Shown here in pieces: positions 1-12,756 of a DNA stretch of 64,000 nt. The translations under genes and the position numbers were made by a program. The notes beneath the pieces are model-generated. The model was given only the letters and a program-made list of their open reading frames with translations. It did no database searches and was not told the DNA's origin. The stretch spans positions 29,391,498-29,455,497 of the forward strand of contig NC_026660.2 of assembly GCF_000004075.3 (NCBI RefSeq), read 5' to 3'. This stretch comes from Cucumis sativus. Lineage: Eukaryota; Streptophyta; Magnoliopsida; Cucurbitales; Cucurbitaceae. Each line of letters begins with the position of its first letter. Position 1 is the stretch's first letter.

Positions 1-3000
1 TTGTCCAACAATTGGGTGTTCGGTGAACTGCGAACTCATTCTGATATTTGGATAAGAATCCCTTGGAAGGGAAAATGCATTGTCTTCAGCAGGAGATGAA
101 ATTGTAACTCCCTGCTTCTCCTGTTGAGACATGTGACGAACCCTTGAGACCTGACTGTGGTAATTATGGCTCCTGTTCAACTGTTCATGACCATGCAAAA
201 ATGATGGTGTCCTGGCTGCTGAAACCTCGCCTAAAGAATCTGAATAATGTAATTGGGAAACTGGACCATAGGCATCAGCTCTAATATTAGCCTGGTCCGG
301 CATAAAGGGATATTCAGGGAATCCTCTTGCAGCCACCTGCATGAGAATTCAATCCATTTCAACACATGATAAACCAGAAGAATTAGTGGGAACACGTGAA
401 ATCATTTTTCTTAATGTGCATTCTTTCCTTTTTTTAAGAGATATTATACATTCACATATGCCTTATATTTTATTTGAGAGGACCACTATGGTAGCAGTTA
501 GAGGTAGTTTTATTTAAATAATAGAAAAACTTGTAATCATGAATAATTGAGATGGAAAAATTAGAAAAACTATGAGCAAAAGATTTAGATCAGGATGAAT
601 CACCATGTCATCGTTGGTTTTTTTTTAACAAGAGACAATTTTATTTATAGATGAAATATAAAACATGTCATTGTTGGCTAGAAATGCTAAAGTATAATAA
701 AACAGCATATTCAATTAACAAAATAGACTAACTTTATTTGATTTTGCATCCCGTTGTTCATAATGTCCAGATCGCTTCTGCTGTTCTGCTACTGTAAACA
801 CATGTAAAAAATTGAGCAGCAAAATACTGTTATCTTCGAGAATACTATTGAAGTTAGGCATCAAGTCACAGGGTCATACTCAAGATGATAACAAAAGAAC
901 ATTTTAGGAGGAAATCTGAACATAACAGAGCATGGTTAATGCAAACAAATAGATTTTTTAGATATATTTAAACACTTACAATGAACCACGTAATTCTTTT
1001 CAAGCAGTTATTATCCATAACACAAACTTTTATAAAAAACTTTTATCACCAAATAAAGCAAGATTCAAAACCACAATTGAACTTTACAGCATCAGATGGT
1101 AGTTTATCATTACTTGCAAAAATAAAAAATAAGTTTGAACTAGAGAGAAATGCTTTTTTACTAATGTTAAACACTCCTCAATTTTCTGATAAGGAGTAAG
1201 CTAAAAAGTAACACCAAGAGCTTTCCTTTAAGGCCCCTCATACCAAACCCAAAAAGGGATGAAGCCACAACAATTGATTCCTATCCTAAGGAAAAAAGAT
1301 AGAGAGAAATATCAGTAAAACAACCCTTCTAACCAATAGAGACCATTTGAGAAACTAATTGTTCAAGAGTTCCACTTCGAGCCATCTTGGGGTACCAGTG
1401 GCCACCAGCAATCATAATCAACAAGTTGCAAGTACCTTATACGACAAGATTCAGGCTCTAAAGGAAAGCACTGAGTGAAACCATTAAGCCACTAAAGCAC
1501 TGTTCTGTTCAACTGGGTTTCCCAAGAACATGACCCTCTTAGGCTCATCTCTGTTGATACATCACTTCGATTAACCATGCATGGCCCTCCCTCCTCAGAT
1601 CCCTCCGATCCAACATAATGTCTTTCATCAGGTAATGTAACTATTTCACTCAGGTTACTGATGACAAGAAATGAAGATCAAATAGATTTCAAGCAACCAC
1701 CTACACAAATGCCGTCAATGCCCATGCCATTTTTTACAGAATGACCTTTTTAAGAAAATTTAATCCTAAATAAACATAGGTCCTTTAGAGAAAAATTATG
1801 CAAGCAATCCCCTTCTTCCATATAAGATTAACAATCATCAGTAGCATTTCAATAATGAAAACTTGATCAAGAATCTACCTCTAAGCCACAAAGACCCCTC
1901 ACACCACTCTCAGTCAGTTGGGCAACTCATAAGAAACAATCTTATACAGGCTGATAACTAAACTAATCATCCCAAAGTCCTTCAAATAAGATGTACCAGA
2001 CTTCATTGGGGAAGGGTAGTAAACATTCCATTCATAGATGAATCAATGAGACCCCTCTTATAAAAATTTTGAAGAACTTAAACTAAGTCCTCTTTCACAG
2101 CCTCCCAATTAAATCAAATCCTTGGAGAACTTTAAGCAACTCCTCAACCAAAACCTCCCGACTATAATTCAACCTTCAGGGCCAGGTGCTTCATTCTCAT
2201 TGCTTATCAAAATGCTATTCAACTTACCACAACATTCGGCAGGAGCAGCTAAACATACTGCATCGTCATAAATAGTACTTTAAGTAGGACACGTCTCTAA
2301 CTATTAAACCAATACTAGAAATTGAGACCAACACGAGAAATGAAATGCATGCTTCCTCTCTTGGTCCTCATTCTACACGCCCGATTCATGAATATGGCAA
2401 TTGAAGTTCTTTAAGTAACTCCTTAGGCAATTCTAGAGCTTTTGTCCTATGTATCTTCATATGAAGATATATAAACTCATTTCTAAAATTAAAAATAAAT
2501 AAGATGTCCATATACACGAAGCCGCAAGTTTTAAACTTCCAAGAAAGGTTTCATAAGAAAAAAAATAATAATAATAATAATAATCAGCCATACCTATAGG
2601 TGCTCCGAAAGCATCAGGTGGTAGTGGATCAAATTCGATCCCAAGAATAGGTCCGTCCTCCCTCAATGGCTCACCTAACTGCGACTCCACACAAGCAATA
2701 GCTCTAAGTTCCATAACAGACCGTGAAGTTTCATAATACCTTCTCATCATTGGCATATCATCTCCAACACTTCTAGGTGCCGCATTACGCAACCCAACAT
2801 CACCAAATGGACTCGAACCCGATCCCGACCCTGAAGCATAATCACTACCCGGCTCAGCCACTACTCTCAATTCGTCAATGGGAGAATCAGGTAACGCCGG
2901 AGCAGGTACCACCTTTCTGGGTTTCTTCGCCGGCTCTTTCTTGTCCTTCAACCTCCTGTGACAAAACCACATCTGCAATTGCCGATCGGTGAGGCCCAAT

Positions 3001-3326
3001 TTCTCCGAAAGTTCAGCCCTTGTGGACTCCGATGGGTAAGTCTCCACTGATCAAATCAACCAAAAAGAAGAAGAAGAAGAAGAAGAAGAAAAAAACCCAG
3101 TGAGAAAACAAGGAAAGAAAAGAAAAACAAATTGATAAAATTAAAAGAAGAAGAAAAAGAAAAGGTATGTAGACGAACAAGCATAGGCTTTCTCGAGGGT
3201 TTCAAGCTGAAACGGAGTCTTCATCTGGCGCTTGGGCTTGCTAAGACCCTCACTGGAGTTACTAATTTTGTTAATATTATCATTATTGAGGTTGTGATTC
3301 TCGCCGTCGGAGGCAGCAGCTTCCAT
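1..3326 (-). CDS. RLT: Homeobox-DDT domain protein, RINGLET (RLT) type, 5' part
   Basis: Nuclear chromatin regulator: RLT proteins partner ISWI remodelling ATPases (family knowledge). Four exons are visible: 3326-3179, 3046-2594, 791-733 and 336-1, all in phase; 332 codons are present and the frame is open at the window edge, so most of the protein (DDT, WSD/WHIM regions) lies outside. The ATG at 3326 starts an acidic/Asn-rich leader, then a homeodomain at about residues 30-89 (KRQMKTPFQLETLEKAYA ... RQLQMWFCHRRLKDKK). The helix-3 WFCHRR, with His where most homeodomains have Asn, is as in the RLT family. Exon 2 ends in the RLT-typical stretch GPILGIEFDPLPPDAFGAPI. Intron 1 interrupts the homeodomain; its donor (GTTCGT) is weak but is the only one that keeps frame. 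Intron 2 is 1.8 kb. RLT1 versus RLT2 cannot be decided from this part. Confidence 0.92.
792..2593 (-). other. Long intron 2 of the RLT gene
   Basis: An 1.8-kb intron between the homeodomain exon and the 59-nt third exon. The first bases hold an (ATA)n microsatellite at about 2564-2584. The middle (about 1200-2450) is less AT-rich than the window's other introns and contains short open stretches on the minus strand, but no domain could be recognised. Confidence 0.75.
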
Positions 3327-5965
3327 CGAAATCGAAGATGAAGATCGAAGGAAGAGGAAGAAGAAGATAAAAAGAACAAAAAAAAAAAGGGGGAAACCCT
3401 AGAATCAAAAACGAAAAACACTCATCCGAAACAAAATTGAAAAACCGGAAGCAATGAAACTACGAATTCCCGTTTGGGCACTTAACCTAAATACCGTAAT
3501 AGTCAAGGAACAGAAAAGCAGTATAGAATAATTATCATGATGGAATAACAAAAAATAAATAATAAAAGAATAATAAATGATGAGAAAAGAAAGAAGAAGA
3601 AATTATAAGAAAAGGCAAATTCAGGAACAAATAACCAACAACAGTCTCTTCTCACTCTAATCCATCCTTCCATAATTCTCTTTAATTTCTTTTCTTAAAA
3701 ACCCTTTTTAATGAATGTCAAACAATACTTTTTCTTTTTATTTTGTTTCTTACTTTCTTTTCTTTCTTTCTTTCTTTCTTTCTTTTTCTAAAAATTATAT
3801 TAAAATTTACCACCACTCACAACCCCTCTTCCCATGTGCTTCATCTGAATTTTGATGAACTTTTAAGTTTGCTTCTTCCCTATTTACATATATATTTTCT
3901 TTTTCTTTTTCTTCTTTCTTCTTCCCACCATCTACTTTTCTTTTTTTTTTTTTTAATTTTTAATGTCGTGACTGAGTTTCCTATTTGTAGGGCTAATTTC
4001 CTTCTTCCATCAACTTTAGATTGCAAAAAGGGGCTCCAAGTTTATGAACTTCTGTTTTTGACCCCTTTACCTCCCCACCGCTGATTGCTGATTGCTGATT
4101 GCTGATTGCTGATTGCTGATTGCTGATTGGTGACTGCTGATTGGTGGATTTAATATCAAGTATCCACATCATATAACACAAAACCTTTGCACATCCACAT
4201 CGCAACCAAACCACCTTATATGTGTATGCATTCTTTTACTTTCATTCTCTTTTCAATCAATAAATTCTTCTCATTTTTTTATGGTCTGTATTCACATGTA
4301 TATTTCAATTTATATTCATTATTAATAATAGATAATGATATATTTTCTATATTTTTAAAAATTATTTTTTTTTTCAGTGAAAGAATTCCAACCATAACTT
4401 TATCAAGGGTTCACTAATTTCTATTACCCTACAAAATCAAAAATTATGTTTGCTTTTTAATATCTTACCATTCAAACTTTTGTTCTTAATGTTTTTTGAA
4501 ATTTGTTAAAAAATAATGATTCATCCTTAGATTGTTATGTTGTTAACAAAGTTAAATAGATAGGCATGCCACTTTTAAATGTTATTTATTTGTTAGATCC
4601 ATTTTATTTATCCTTAAATCTTTCTCCTCAATCCATAAATTTTGATTTATTTTTCAAGTGGCTTTTCATGTGTTAGAACCTCGAACTTATTATCTTGTTA
4701 GAAAAGTGATGTCCTTAACTATCCTTGATTTGTTAACTATAATCTATTTACTTCAATGCAGCTAGATTTGTAATAACATGAAAAATAGGAAGATTCTTGT
4801 ATCAGTACGATGCTTAGTAGTATGGTTTGACATTTGAATGACGATTATATCATTGATGATTTCAAAGAATGGTAAAATAGAGGTTCATACCATTTATGGT
4901 CGTTCAACTAATTAATTCAATCACTAATCGTATTGTCATTGTACATTATGTAACAAGTCGTTGAAACAACTTTGTTCATGGATCTAAGCAAAAATTCCAA
5001 TAGAATTTCAGGTTAGCTAACTCATAAAAGCGTTCTCACATGATCATTTTGAACTTGCGGGTTGACCTCTTTTCTTCTTTTGTGACCTTGTGGTGATTTT
5101 ATGAGTAGGTCTCCAGAGTTAAATAAACGCTCTCTTTAGAATGATTGATTGGGTTATATCCTCAAAGTTAGATACTTAACTAAATAATTTACCCAGCCAT
5201 AGCATCACGCCACGTGATACTGTCAAACTTTTGAACTAATGTTAGTTATACTTGTGTTGGCATCTCAAACATAACTCAATTATTCTTTATTCCTTTCGTT
5301 TAAAAGCATTTGCACATACTTACCTATGTCCAATCCTGGTAGCCATTTTGTGAAAGAGATAAATCTTTCATGGCAATAAAATTAAAAATAATCTTAATTC
5401 ATTTAAATCAATTAAGTTTATTTTTAAAGAACCACATATCTATAGACGAAAACAACAATGAAATTCAAAGCCATATTTCACTATTCTAATAAGACCAAAA
5501 TTAACCAAACACACACCAGACAAAAGTCAAGAAAAATTATCCCCAAGTGCAAAAGATCTCAATAACCTGCCCTACAAATGAATAAAAAAGGTTCCATAAC
5601 TTAATCCGTCAATTCAATTTTGTGAACCTTAGAACTCTTGATCGCTTCACATACATAGTCGACTAACTAAAAAATCCGGAATAGTTTGACTAAACTTTGG
5701 GATGTTATTGAAAGCAAAGGTTCTTGCGAAGTGCTAAGAAGCGACATAGTTTTGAAATTAAAAAGGCTTTAAAATGAGACAGCGTTGGATAATTACAAAA
5801 TCAACAAATGTCTGAGCTCAGAATCAATAAAAATTGATCGAATACTTCCAAAATAACTTCTTTTTTTTTTTTCGTTTTCATGTTGATGGAATTATTATTT
5901 TAAAATTTACAACACCAAATCCTTCCTCATTTCCAAGCTTCCCATCTCCTCCATCCCATGTTTCT
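3327..5965. other. Intergenic: RLT upstream region and TPT 3' flank
   Basis: No gene is supported here. The first few hundred bases hold the RLT 5' leader and promoter; the leader is purine-rich on the plus strand with GAA runs. A (TTTC)n tract lies at about 3753-3786 and a 7-bp tandem repeat at 4080-4142. From about 4200 to 5900 the sequence is AT-rich and unremarkable. The short ORFs here are low-complexity (Phe/Leu/Ser runs) and look like chance. Confidence 0.7.
4080..4142. repeat. 7-bp tandem repeat (GCTGATT)n
   Basis: Seven perfect copies of GCTGATT (4080-4128), one degenerate copy (GGTGACT) and one more perfect copy. It lies about 0.75 kb upstream of the RLT start codon. Read on the minus strand the unit is AATCAGC. 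Confidence 0.93.
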
Positions 5966-8900
5966 TCAAGCCACCTTTGTTCGCTGTCCAAACAACAAAA
6001 ATTTCATTCAGAGAGCAGAAGGAAGCAAATAATATTGATTTAGACAGTATATCAACTCTTTTCATGTCATAAACTTTTGTTAGATGAAATATAGTTTGAG
6101 CACAGAGCCTTCCTAAACCATCCAATCGATACCATCTTAAATCTTGACTAACCCAAATGTTTAAATCAAAGAGTGAAGGCAAAATAAATATTATATCATC
6201 AAATAAGATGGAACTCACTCGTTTCTCTTCTTCCATCTTAGCCTTGATGTAAGAGTAAAGTGCTACTCCTGCAATTGCAATGCAGGTTCCAATACCAGTT
6301 TGTGTAGAGATTTTGTTACCTGCAAGCAGAAATTTTCATTGCAACAATTGAAAGTAGAAAACTGCAATATACATACAAACTGAAAAAAACGAAGTATTAC
6401 CAAAGATAATGATGGAGAATCCAATCACAAATACACGTTTCAGCACATTTCCGACTGCATGAGTAAGTGGTGCTACCCTCTCCAAGGTGTTGGTTGCTAA
6501 CTGTCAAGTTATCCAAAGCAATATTATTCTCTTAAAACCATGGAAATCTACTGTCTCTCTTAGATATAAAATGAAATTAGGCAACATACCTGATTGTAAA
6601 GGTGATAAAACATTCCTACCCAGAAGAGATCTAAGACGAATTTGGTTAGACCAACTTTGGCTATGGCATCATTGAAACCAAACTTAAGCAGTTGAGGTCC
6701 TTCCACCTATCAAGAACCACATGCAAGATTGTGAAAAATGATGCCTATTAGGCTTTGTTTGAGAACAATTTCGTTTTCTAATTCTCTGTTTCTGAACTTT
6801 ACGTTTGTTCTCTCCTTATTTCCTTATCATGGTTTTCTCAGTCGGATTCTAATTTTTTTAGTTTTCAAATTTTGAATGGTTTTTAGAAACACGGTAGAAA
6901 GTGGATAAGAAAACAAAAACAGAGAATTTTAATGGTATATAGTCAATCAACACTCTCCCTCACTTCACTTCAGCTTAAAAGTTTGTAAAATATCAATCGA
7001 GAGGGCAATATTGATTTGGAAGCAAATGATATAACACAAAGTTCTAATACCATGTTAAATCACCAATTAATCATATGGTAAATTTAATTTGATCGATACT
7101 TCAGTATTATAGCAGAAAGAAACTTACAATCACAGCAGGTGGAATGCAGAAAAGGAGAGCAATAATGGAAATATAAGCATAGACGTTGGTACTGTCCATG
7201 TCAGTCTGTCAACAAACCATATAGATCAGTACTAGTTAAAAATGTCAAAGTTTAAAAGAATCAAAGGTAAGTTAGGTCGAAGATAACCATGGCTTTCTTT
7301 GAATAAATACTTCTGTAGGTAAAGGAAATATTGGAAATCATAGCACTAATGAAACCAGTCCAGTTAAATGAAAGCTCAGTCAAAGATGCCATTGACACAC
7401 CTGCATTGATCAAAATCCAAGCAAAAGTATAATCACATGAAACCAAATCTATATGACAACACAAGAAACCTCAACCTCAAGGTAGTGCTATGGGTTCATA
7501 TTATGCATCAAAATGCAGCTAAAGGGAGAAGGGTTTTACCAATGACAACAGGAGCCAATGAAAGCCACAAGGTAATGGGAATGGATTGCCCCAAAATGAA
7601 TTGAGAAGCGGCAGCGTTAAAGAATGGTTCCAGAGCTGAAAATGATTAAACAAAAATTTCAGAAAAACAACAAAATCCAGGAATGTGAACTCGTTCATTA
7701 GTAAATTTGGTGGTTTACCTTTGATTGTGTGAGTGAATGAGACAGCAACAGCTGCGAATGAGACATTGCTAGTGACGTGGCCAAGTGCATGACAGAAAGC
7801 TACAGGGATCAGCAACTTCAGGAGGGTTGAATCAATAGGCTGCAAGCCAAAACACATGTTAGCAATCACTTGTGTGAAATAGAGAGAACAGAGTTACCCT
7901 TATACTAAGCGCACCAAAAATAACTGAATTATCTTTTGACATTGTTAATCACCTAAAACTTAAGTTAATAAGCTACGATATATTTAATTGAAATTTTGAA
8001 GAAGTCTCAATAGCTGGATCTATATTAACCTCCTACCCTAAATCTCTAGTACAACTAAAAATTTAAGCTGATAAATTTTTTTAAAAAAAAATTATATCCA
8101 TACTTTAGCAAATACATTGTCATAAAAGATTACCATACTTGCAATATTTTCATTGAAAAACAAACCCCCAAAAACTATATATATATAAAAAAAAAACCAT
8201 TGCTAATTATAAAAAATTTCATGAATTGATAGTTCAGTCTTTAGATTAGTAAGTTTGCATTTACTTGTAAGTGCTATATTTTAGCGCACCTTATATAATC
8301 TATTCACTAAAAATAATAATTTAGTTGACCATTTTACACTTTCCTTTTCTTTTTTCCCCCTATACAATGTAGCTTCAAATAAACATGGGCACAAAGATTA
8401 CAAAAGTTATATTGCCATCTTTGAAATAAATAGAGAAAAAGAACTCAATGAACACTGCAATGACATCATATATGATATAGTACTGTCTCAATCTAAATAC
8501 TCATTAAAACAACCCTACCAATTAGACAATTAATACTAATAAACAAACTAAATTGGGTATGAAAAAGTTAAAAATAACAATTTGAATGAAAGAAAAAGAA
8601 TAGAAAATTGGCATATTGGGGTATAGAAAGAGTTGACTTACTGCTCGCTTAGGAAGACCCACTGCCCAGCTTATCAAGCAGTACACAACCCCAACAACCA
8701 AATGGATCACCGACACAAAACTGCAAGGTAGACAAATATTAATAACGATATTTACAAAGAAAAAAAAATACAGGGATGAAAATGTAAATTGGAAATACAT
8801 ACTATGGATAGGGGAAGTAATTATATATCTTCTTGTTGAGGATATTGAAAATCACGTTCAAAAAGTACCTACAAAACAAAAAGGGACAACACGGTAATTT

Positions 8901-9393
8901 CACACAACCCAGCTCAAACCTTCGCCGTGCAAAACACGTGACCAGCAATTAAACCCACCACATGAAGAAGAAAAACCCGGTCACCAACGCCGGGTACTTC
9001 TCGAAGAAACCAACCGGAGCAACCTTCGCGTCTCTGCAAGAATTTCAAAAAGGAAAACAGAATGAGTTGAAAGATGAATCTCGGAGCCGGTCCGGTTCAT
9101 AACGGAGGAGACGAACCTCACCCGGCGGAATCGCTACCTCCGGCTGGAGAAGAGGAGGCCGCCGCAAAGGTAGGGCGAATAGTGTCACGTTTACCGGAGA
9201 CAAGATGCGGCGTATCGAGAAGCAAAGAGGGGCGGAGTTGTCTTCCCCAGATCAAGTTGGCTCCCTCGGCGATAGGCCTAGTGTGGACAAAGGCGACATG
9301 GTTACTGTTAGAGGTGACGTCTCTGTGCAACTTGCGGAGGGTGGGAATGGCGCCGGCGAAGGAGGTGGCGCGTGAGAGAAAGTGGGACTCCAT
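5966..9393 (-). CDS. TPT: Chloroplast triose-phosphate/phosphate translocator
   Basis: Inner-envelope antiporter exporting triose phosphate from the chloroplast in exchange for phosphate, feeding cytosolic sucrose synthesis. Exons: 9393-9122, 9033-8959, 8868-8803, 8720-8642, 7839-7719, 7635-7540, 7400-7288, 7205-7128, 6706-6590, 6500-6401, 6319-6219 and 5983-5966; total 1236 nt, 411 aa, matching the usual ~410 aa. The ATG at 9393 ([14 protein letters not shown]) starts a Ser/Thr/Arg-rich transit peptide of about 80-90 residues. The mature part begins near [20 protein letters not shown] and holds the hydrophobic segments of the NST/TPT fold. Visible signatures are [19 protein letters not shown] and the Lys-Arg pair in [14 protein letters not shown], in the substrate-binding region. 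The tail EEEKRRTKVA comes from an 18-nt last exon. Length and tail favour TPT over the PPT, GPT or XPT relatives. Confidence 0.95.
6753..6931. repeat. Possible MITE-like inverted-repeat element in TPT intron 8
   Basis: Within the 421-bp intron between TPT exons 9 and 8, the motif ATTCTCTGTTT near 6781 recurs in inverted orientation near 6919-6929 (AAACAGAGAAT). The start (TTTGTTTGAGAACAATTTCG) resembles ends of small non-autonomous elements common in plant introns. Boundaries are approximate and no target-site duplication was established. Confidence 0.4.
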
Positions 9394-12117
9394 AACTTGA
9401 GAGAGAAAGAGAAGGAAATGTGGTCTGGTTGGGTAAGGGGAGGATTTATTGAGGAGGGGCTTATCGCGAACCAATTTCTGGCGGTAATTCCATGAGATGT
9501 CGTATTATTGTACTGTTGGATTGGGTGGATGCAGGAGTAGAGTAAGGGGGGGTGTTGAGACGGTTGATGGGGGGGGGAGGGAGGGAGAGAGAGAGAGAGA
9601 GTGGATATTTGTGTTTTCTGTGGAGGGGATTGGGGATGTGGTGGGGTATAGTTATCGGGAGAGAGAGCGAATGAGCGAAGGGATGGAGCTGAGTTGTCAA
9701 AATGTGAAGGAGGGTTGTTTTCTGTTCAGATATCTCCTTATCGTTTCCAATTTCCATTTCCCCAATGTCTTTCTTTCTGTGATTTTAACTTTATAATATA
9801 AAGCCATCACTAAATCCAAATAAACAATGCCAATAAATCAAAATCATTGACTATAATATACTCTATACTTACGAAAAACGGCTTATGGTTTTCTTTTTCT
9901 TTTTTTATCCTTCTATTTAACCATTCTTTTGCCCACTTCCAATTTTGTAATTTTAAAAATATCTCATTTTGGTTTTTTCTTTCTTTTCTTTCATTTTAGC
10001 TTGTCTGTTGCTAGAAAAAAATTGCTATTTTTTTCTTATTTATTTTGAAAAGTTACTTTTGTTTCAAAAATATTCTTTATATACTTTCAATTTAAGAACA
10101 CATTTTATCACCCCAAGAAAGTAGTTATCTTGTCCGGTAGCAGTTGAAAAATCATCTCTATACTGCATAGTCTATCTACATTTTAACTTATGGAAGTGGA
10201 AGAACTCTTTAATCAATAAAATAATAGAACGTAATCAAAATTGTATGAAATATTTTCTATAATAAATATTAACAACCATGTGGGAATGAAAAATATTTAA
10301 AACAAGTTTGTTTGGTAATTGACTGTGTTCGTTCTTTTAACAGGAAGAGGTCTATCTATTTTAAAATATAATGATCAAATGTAAACTAAAACTTAAAAAT
10401 GTTTGGAAATAACTTCATCAATTTTTGTAGGAGTTTTTCAAAAATAGTAAAAGACAAAATTCATTTTATTACAAATTTTTCTTAAACGATAAATATTTTA
10501 TCAATTTTTTTATTTTTAACAATTTCACTTATTTTTATAGATAAAAAGTTGTTTAGTATTTTTTAATACACTCCAACATTCTTTTCTTAATGAATAGCGT
10601 ATTTAATGTATTAATAGTTCTCATTTATTCCTATTAAAGTTTCACCCCATTTTTATATATTATTTGAGTTATAATCATGTGTTATTATAGGTTTATATAT
10701 GAGTTATAATAGTTTGTATTTTGGATGTTGAATATTTTAGTGGCTATACTAATATGTTTCTGAGGTAGGTTATTTTAGTTTGGAAATGAAATAGTAAATA
10801 TTGTATCTAATAATAAAAAATTGATAGATGTGAAATAGTAAATAAATAAGGAATTTTAGAATAGTGTTACTATAACTAATTGAGGATTTTCAAATAATAT
10901 TTAGTGGAGGTAGAGGTGATTATTATAGTCTTACATAATTATCGTCCCAAACGGTCCCTTAAAGTGCCACTCATGTTATAGTATATTGTTCGATCATTAA
11001 ATTATTGATTGGCCAATTTACATCTAAACAAGCTTAAATACCTTAGTTCTCGAACTGCACAAGTAGATACTACTTAAAATTTCGATGTCAAACCGAACAT
11101 ATATATTTTAGTTAGTGATAATCACGAGATATGTATAGTTGAATCCCCTACTCCAATTGTACTAAAAAAAACACAACTTCAAGTTTCAACCTTCAATATT
11201 TTCACGTACTTACTCTTCACTCAAAATACGAAATTAGTTGCAAATTGTAATAGAATTCGATACCTCACTGTTTATGTGAAACATTGTAGTATATTAAAAT
11301 TAAAGTTGTGATCATACTTTTATTGTTCCACGGAAGTATGAACGAGTTTTCAAAATCTATCATTGTTTATTTGAATTAAGTACTAAATATATTTTGAATA
11401 ATTCAAGCCTTTAATTCTAAGATAAGAATAAATGCTTTTTAATTGGTCAAAAACCTATCCACCATATAAAATTTAGAATTATACAAATGATGCATATTTC
11501 AAAAGAATCATTTTTCTATATCGACAAACTCTAATAAGAGATATCAAAATTATTTTTTTGGTTAAGGCATTAAACTTGAGAACAACATTTTCTAGTTCAA
11601 TAAAGTACGAAAAAGTAGTTTAAAGTTTATGGTATGATATTTACTTATATAGTCGGAGGTTTGATCACACGTCACAATGGTTGCACTTCAAAAAGTTAAA
11701 TAATTTGTTTTTGTTAGAATTAGTAAATATAATTGGATCATATGTTTTAGTTTATGTTTGAGGTGGAGTGAAATTTGGGAATAAAAAATTGAAATGCCAT
11801 GGGAAGTTGAGAGGTGTATCACTTTGAAATACGTTCTATCAACATCCTATTGCTTTTTTCTTATTAGAGAAAGAAAAATGGACCCATTTGATTCGGTTGT
11901 AGTATTAATAATGTGTACCAAATAGTAATTTAATCCTTGGTTTTTATATATATGCATATTTTGTTAATGTCAAATTTCAAAGGAAATCATTTCTCCAAAT
12001 TGATGAATTCGAGCAATATCAAAATGATTAATAATCATAAAAAGAATCATCAGAATCACACAAAGTATCTCCGACTTCTGGAGAGAAATTTCGGCGAATC
12101 ACATAGCAACTTCGCCG
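9394..12117. other. Intergenic between TPT promoter and DMP 3' end
   Basis: Holds the TPT 5' leader and promoter (about 9394-9900), including a G/GA-rich tract, then about 2 kb of AT-rich sequence. Around 10680-10980 a stretch ends in GTCCCAAACGGTCCCTT, which looks like the end of a small TIR element, but its other end was not found. No supported gene. Confidence 0.6.
9569..9601. repeat. Poly-G / (GGGA) / (GA)n purine tract in the TPT leader region
   Basis: A run of about ten G, then GGGA units, then a (GA)n microsatellite. On the TPT-sense strand it is a CT/C-rich pyrimidine tract about 175-210 nt upstream of the start codon, probably in the 5' leader or core promoter. Confidence 0.85.
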
Positions 12118-12756
12118 CTAATTAGCAGAGACAGGGAAACCAATTCCATGGCGTCTGGTAGGAAAAGCAACAAACAACATACTACAAAACACCCCAATTG
12201 CAACCGGCAAAGACGTCAAAATCTCCTCCGCCTGATCCGATGGCGTCGGGTAAAAACAGTTCACCACATCCTCATCAAACAGAGCAACAGCCGAGAAAAC
12301 CAGAATCGACATGAAAGCATGCAAGAAATCAATAAACCTCAGCCGATAACTAGCCGCGACGGTCGGCGGAAGTTCCACGGAGCCGTCGATGACCCACAAG
12401 CCTCTGAAAGTGGCGAATCCATAGGAAACATTCCCCTGACTGTCTCTGAAACTATCAGTGAAACTCTGAAAGAAACAAGACAATCCACAGAGAGCAACAA
12501 GGCCGGCGGTGAGGTAGCGAGAAATTGAGTCGCAGTTGCCTTGATTGGTGAAAATGGGGGAAAGAAGTTGAAATGCGAGGACGGTTCCAGTGGGTAGAAG
12601 ATTAGCCAAATTAGCAGTGCTTCGAAAGGTTTGAGAAATAGCTTTTTGGATGAGTGTTTTTTCATCTCTTGATGGGATGATCATGGTTTCTCGCAAAAGG
12701 GGTCGTTTCTGGTCAATATGAGATTGGGTTTCTTCGTCGGCGGTTTTGATCTCCAT
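12118..12756 (-). CDS. DMP6: DMP (DUF679) membrane protein, DMP6-like
   Basis: Intronless CDS of 212 aa, the usual length and structure for plant DMP/DUF679 proteins. The ATG at 12756 (MEIKTADEETQ) is the first true ATG; the frame upstream opens only with TTG. After a polar N-terminus of about 55 residues come four hydrophobic segments: NLLPTGTVLAFQLLSPIF, YLTAGLVALCGLSCFFQSF, FIDFLHAFMSILVFSAVALF and SLPVAIGVFCSMLFVAFP. The family motif GLWVIDGS lies between the second and third, and it ends TRRHGIGFPVSAN. DMPs are four-pass proteins of ER/tonoplast or plasma membrane, linked to membrane remodelling, senescence and, for one clade, gamete fusion. Its position next to TPT matches Arabidopsis DMP6 (At5g46090), so that assignment rests partly on synteny. 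Confidence 0.9.
   Translation of the reverse strand: MEIKTADEETQSHIDQKRPLLRETMIIPSRDEKTLIQKAISQTFRSTANLANLLPTGTVLAFQLLSPIFTNQGNCDSISRYLTAGLVALCGLSCFFQSFTDSFRDSQGNVSYGFATFRGLWVIDGSVELPPTVAASYRLRFIDFLHAFMSILVFSAVALFDEDVVNCFYPTPSDQAEEILTSLPVAIGVFCSMLFVAFPTRRHGIGFPVSAN

Noticed and set aside
1200-2450. Possible coding remnant in RLT intron 2
   Set aside because: Short stop-free stretches on the minus strand showed no recognisable domain, and the region splices out in phase.
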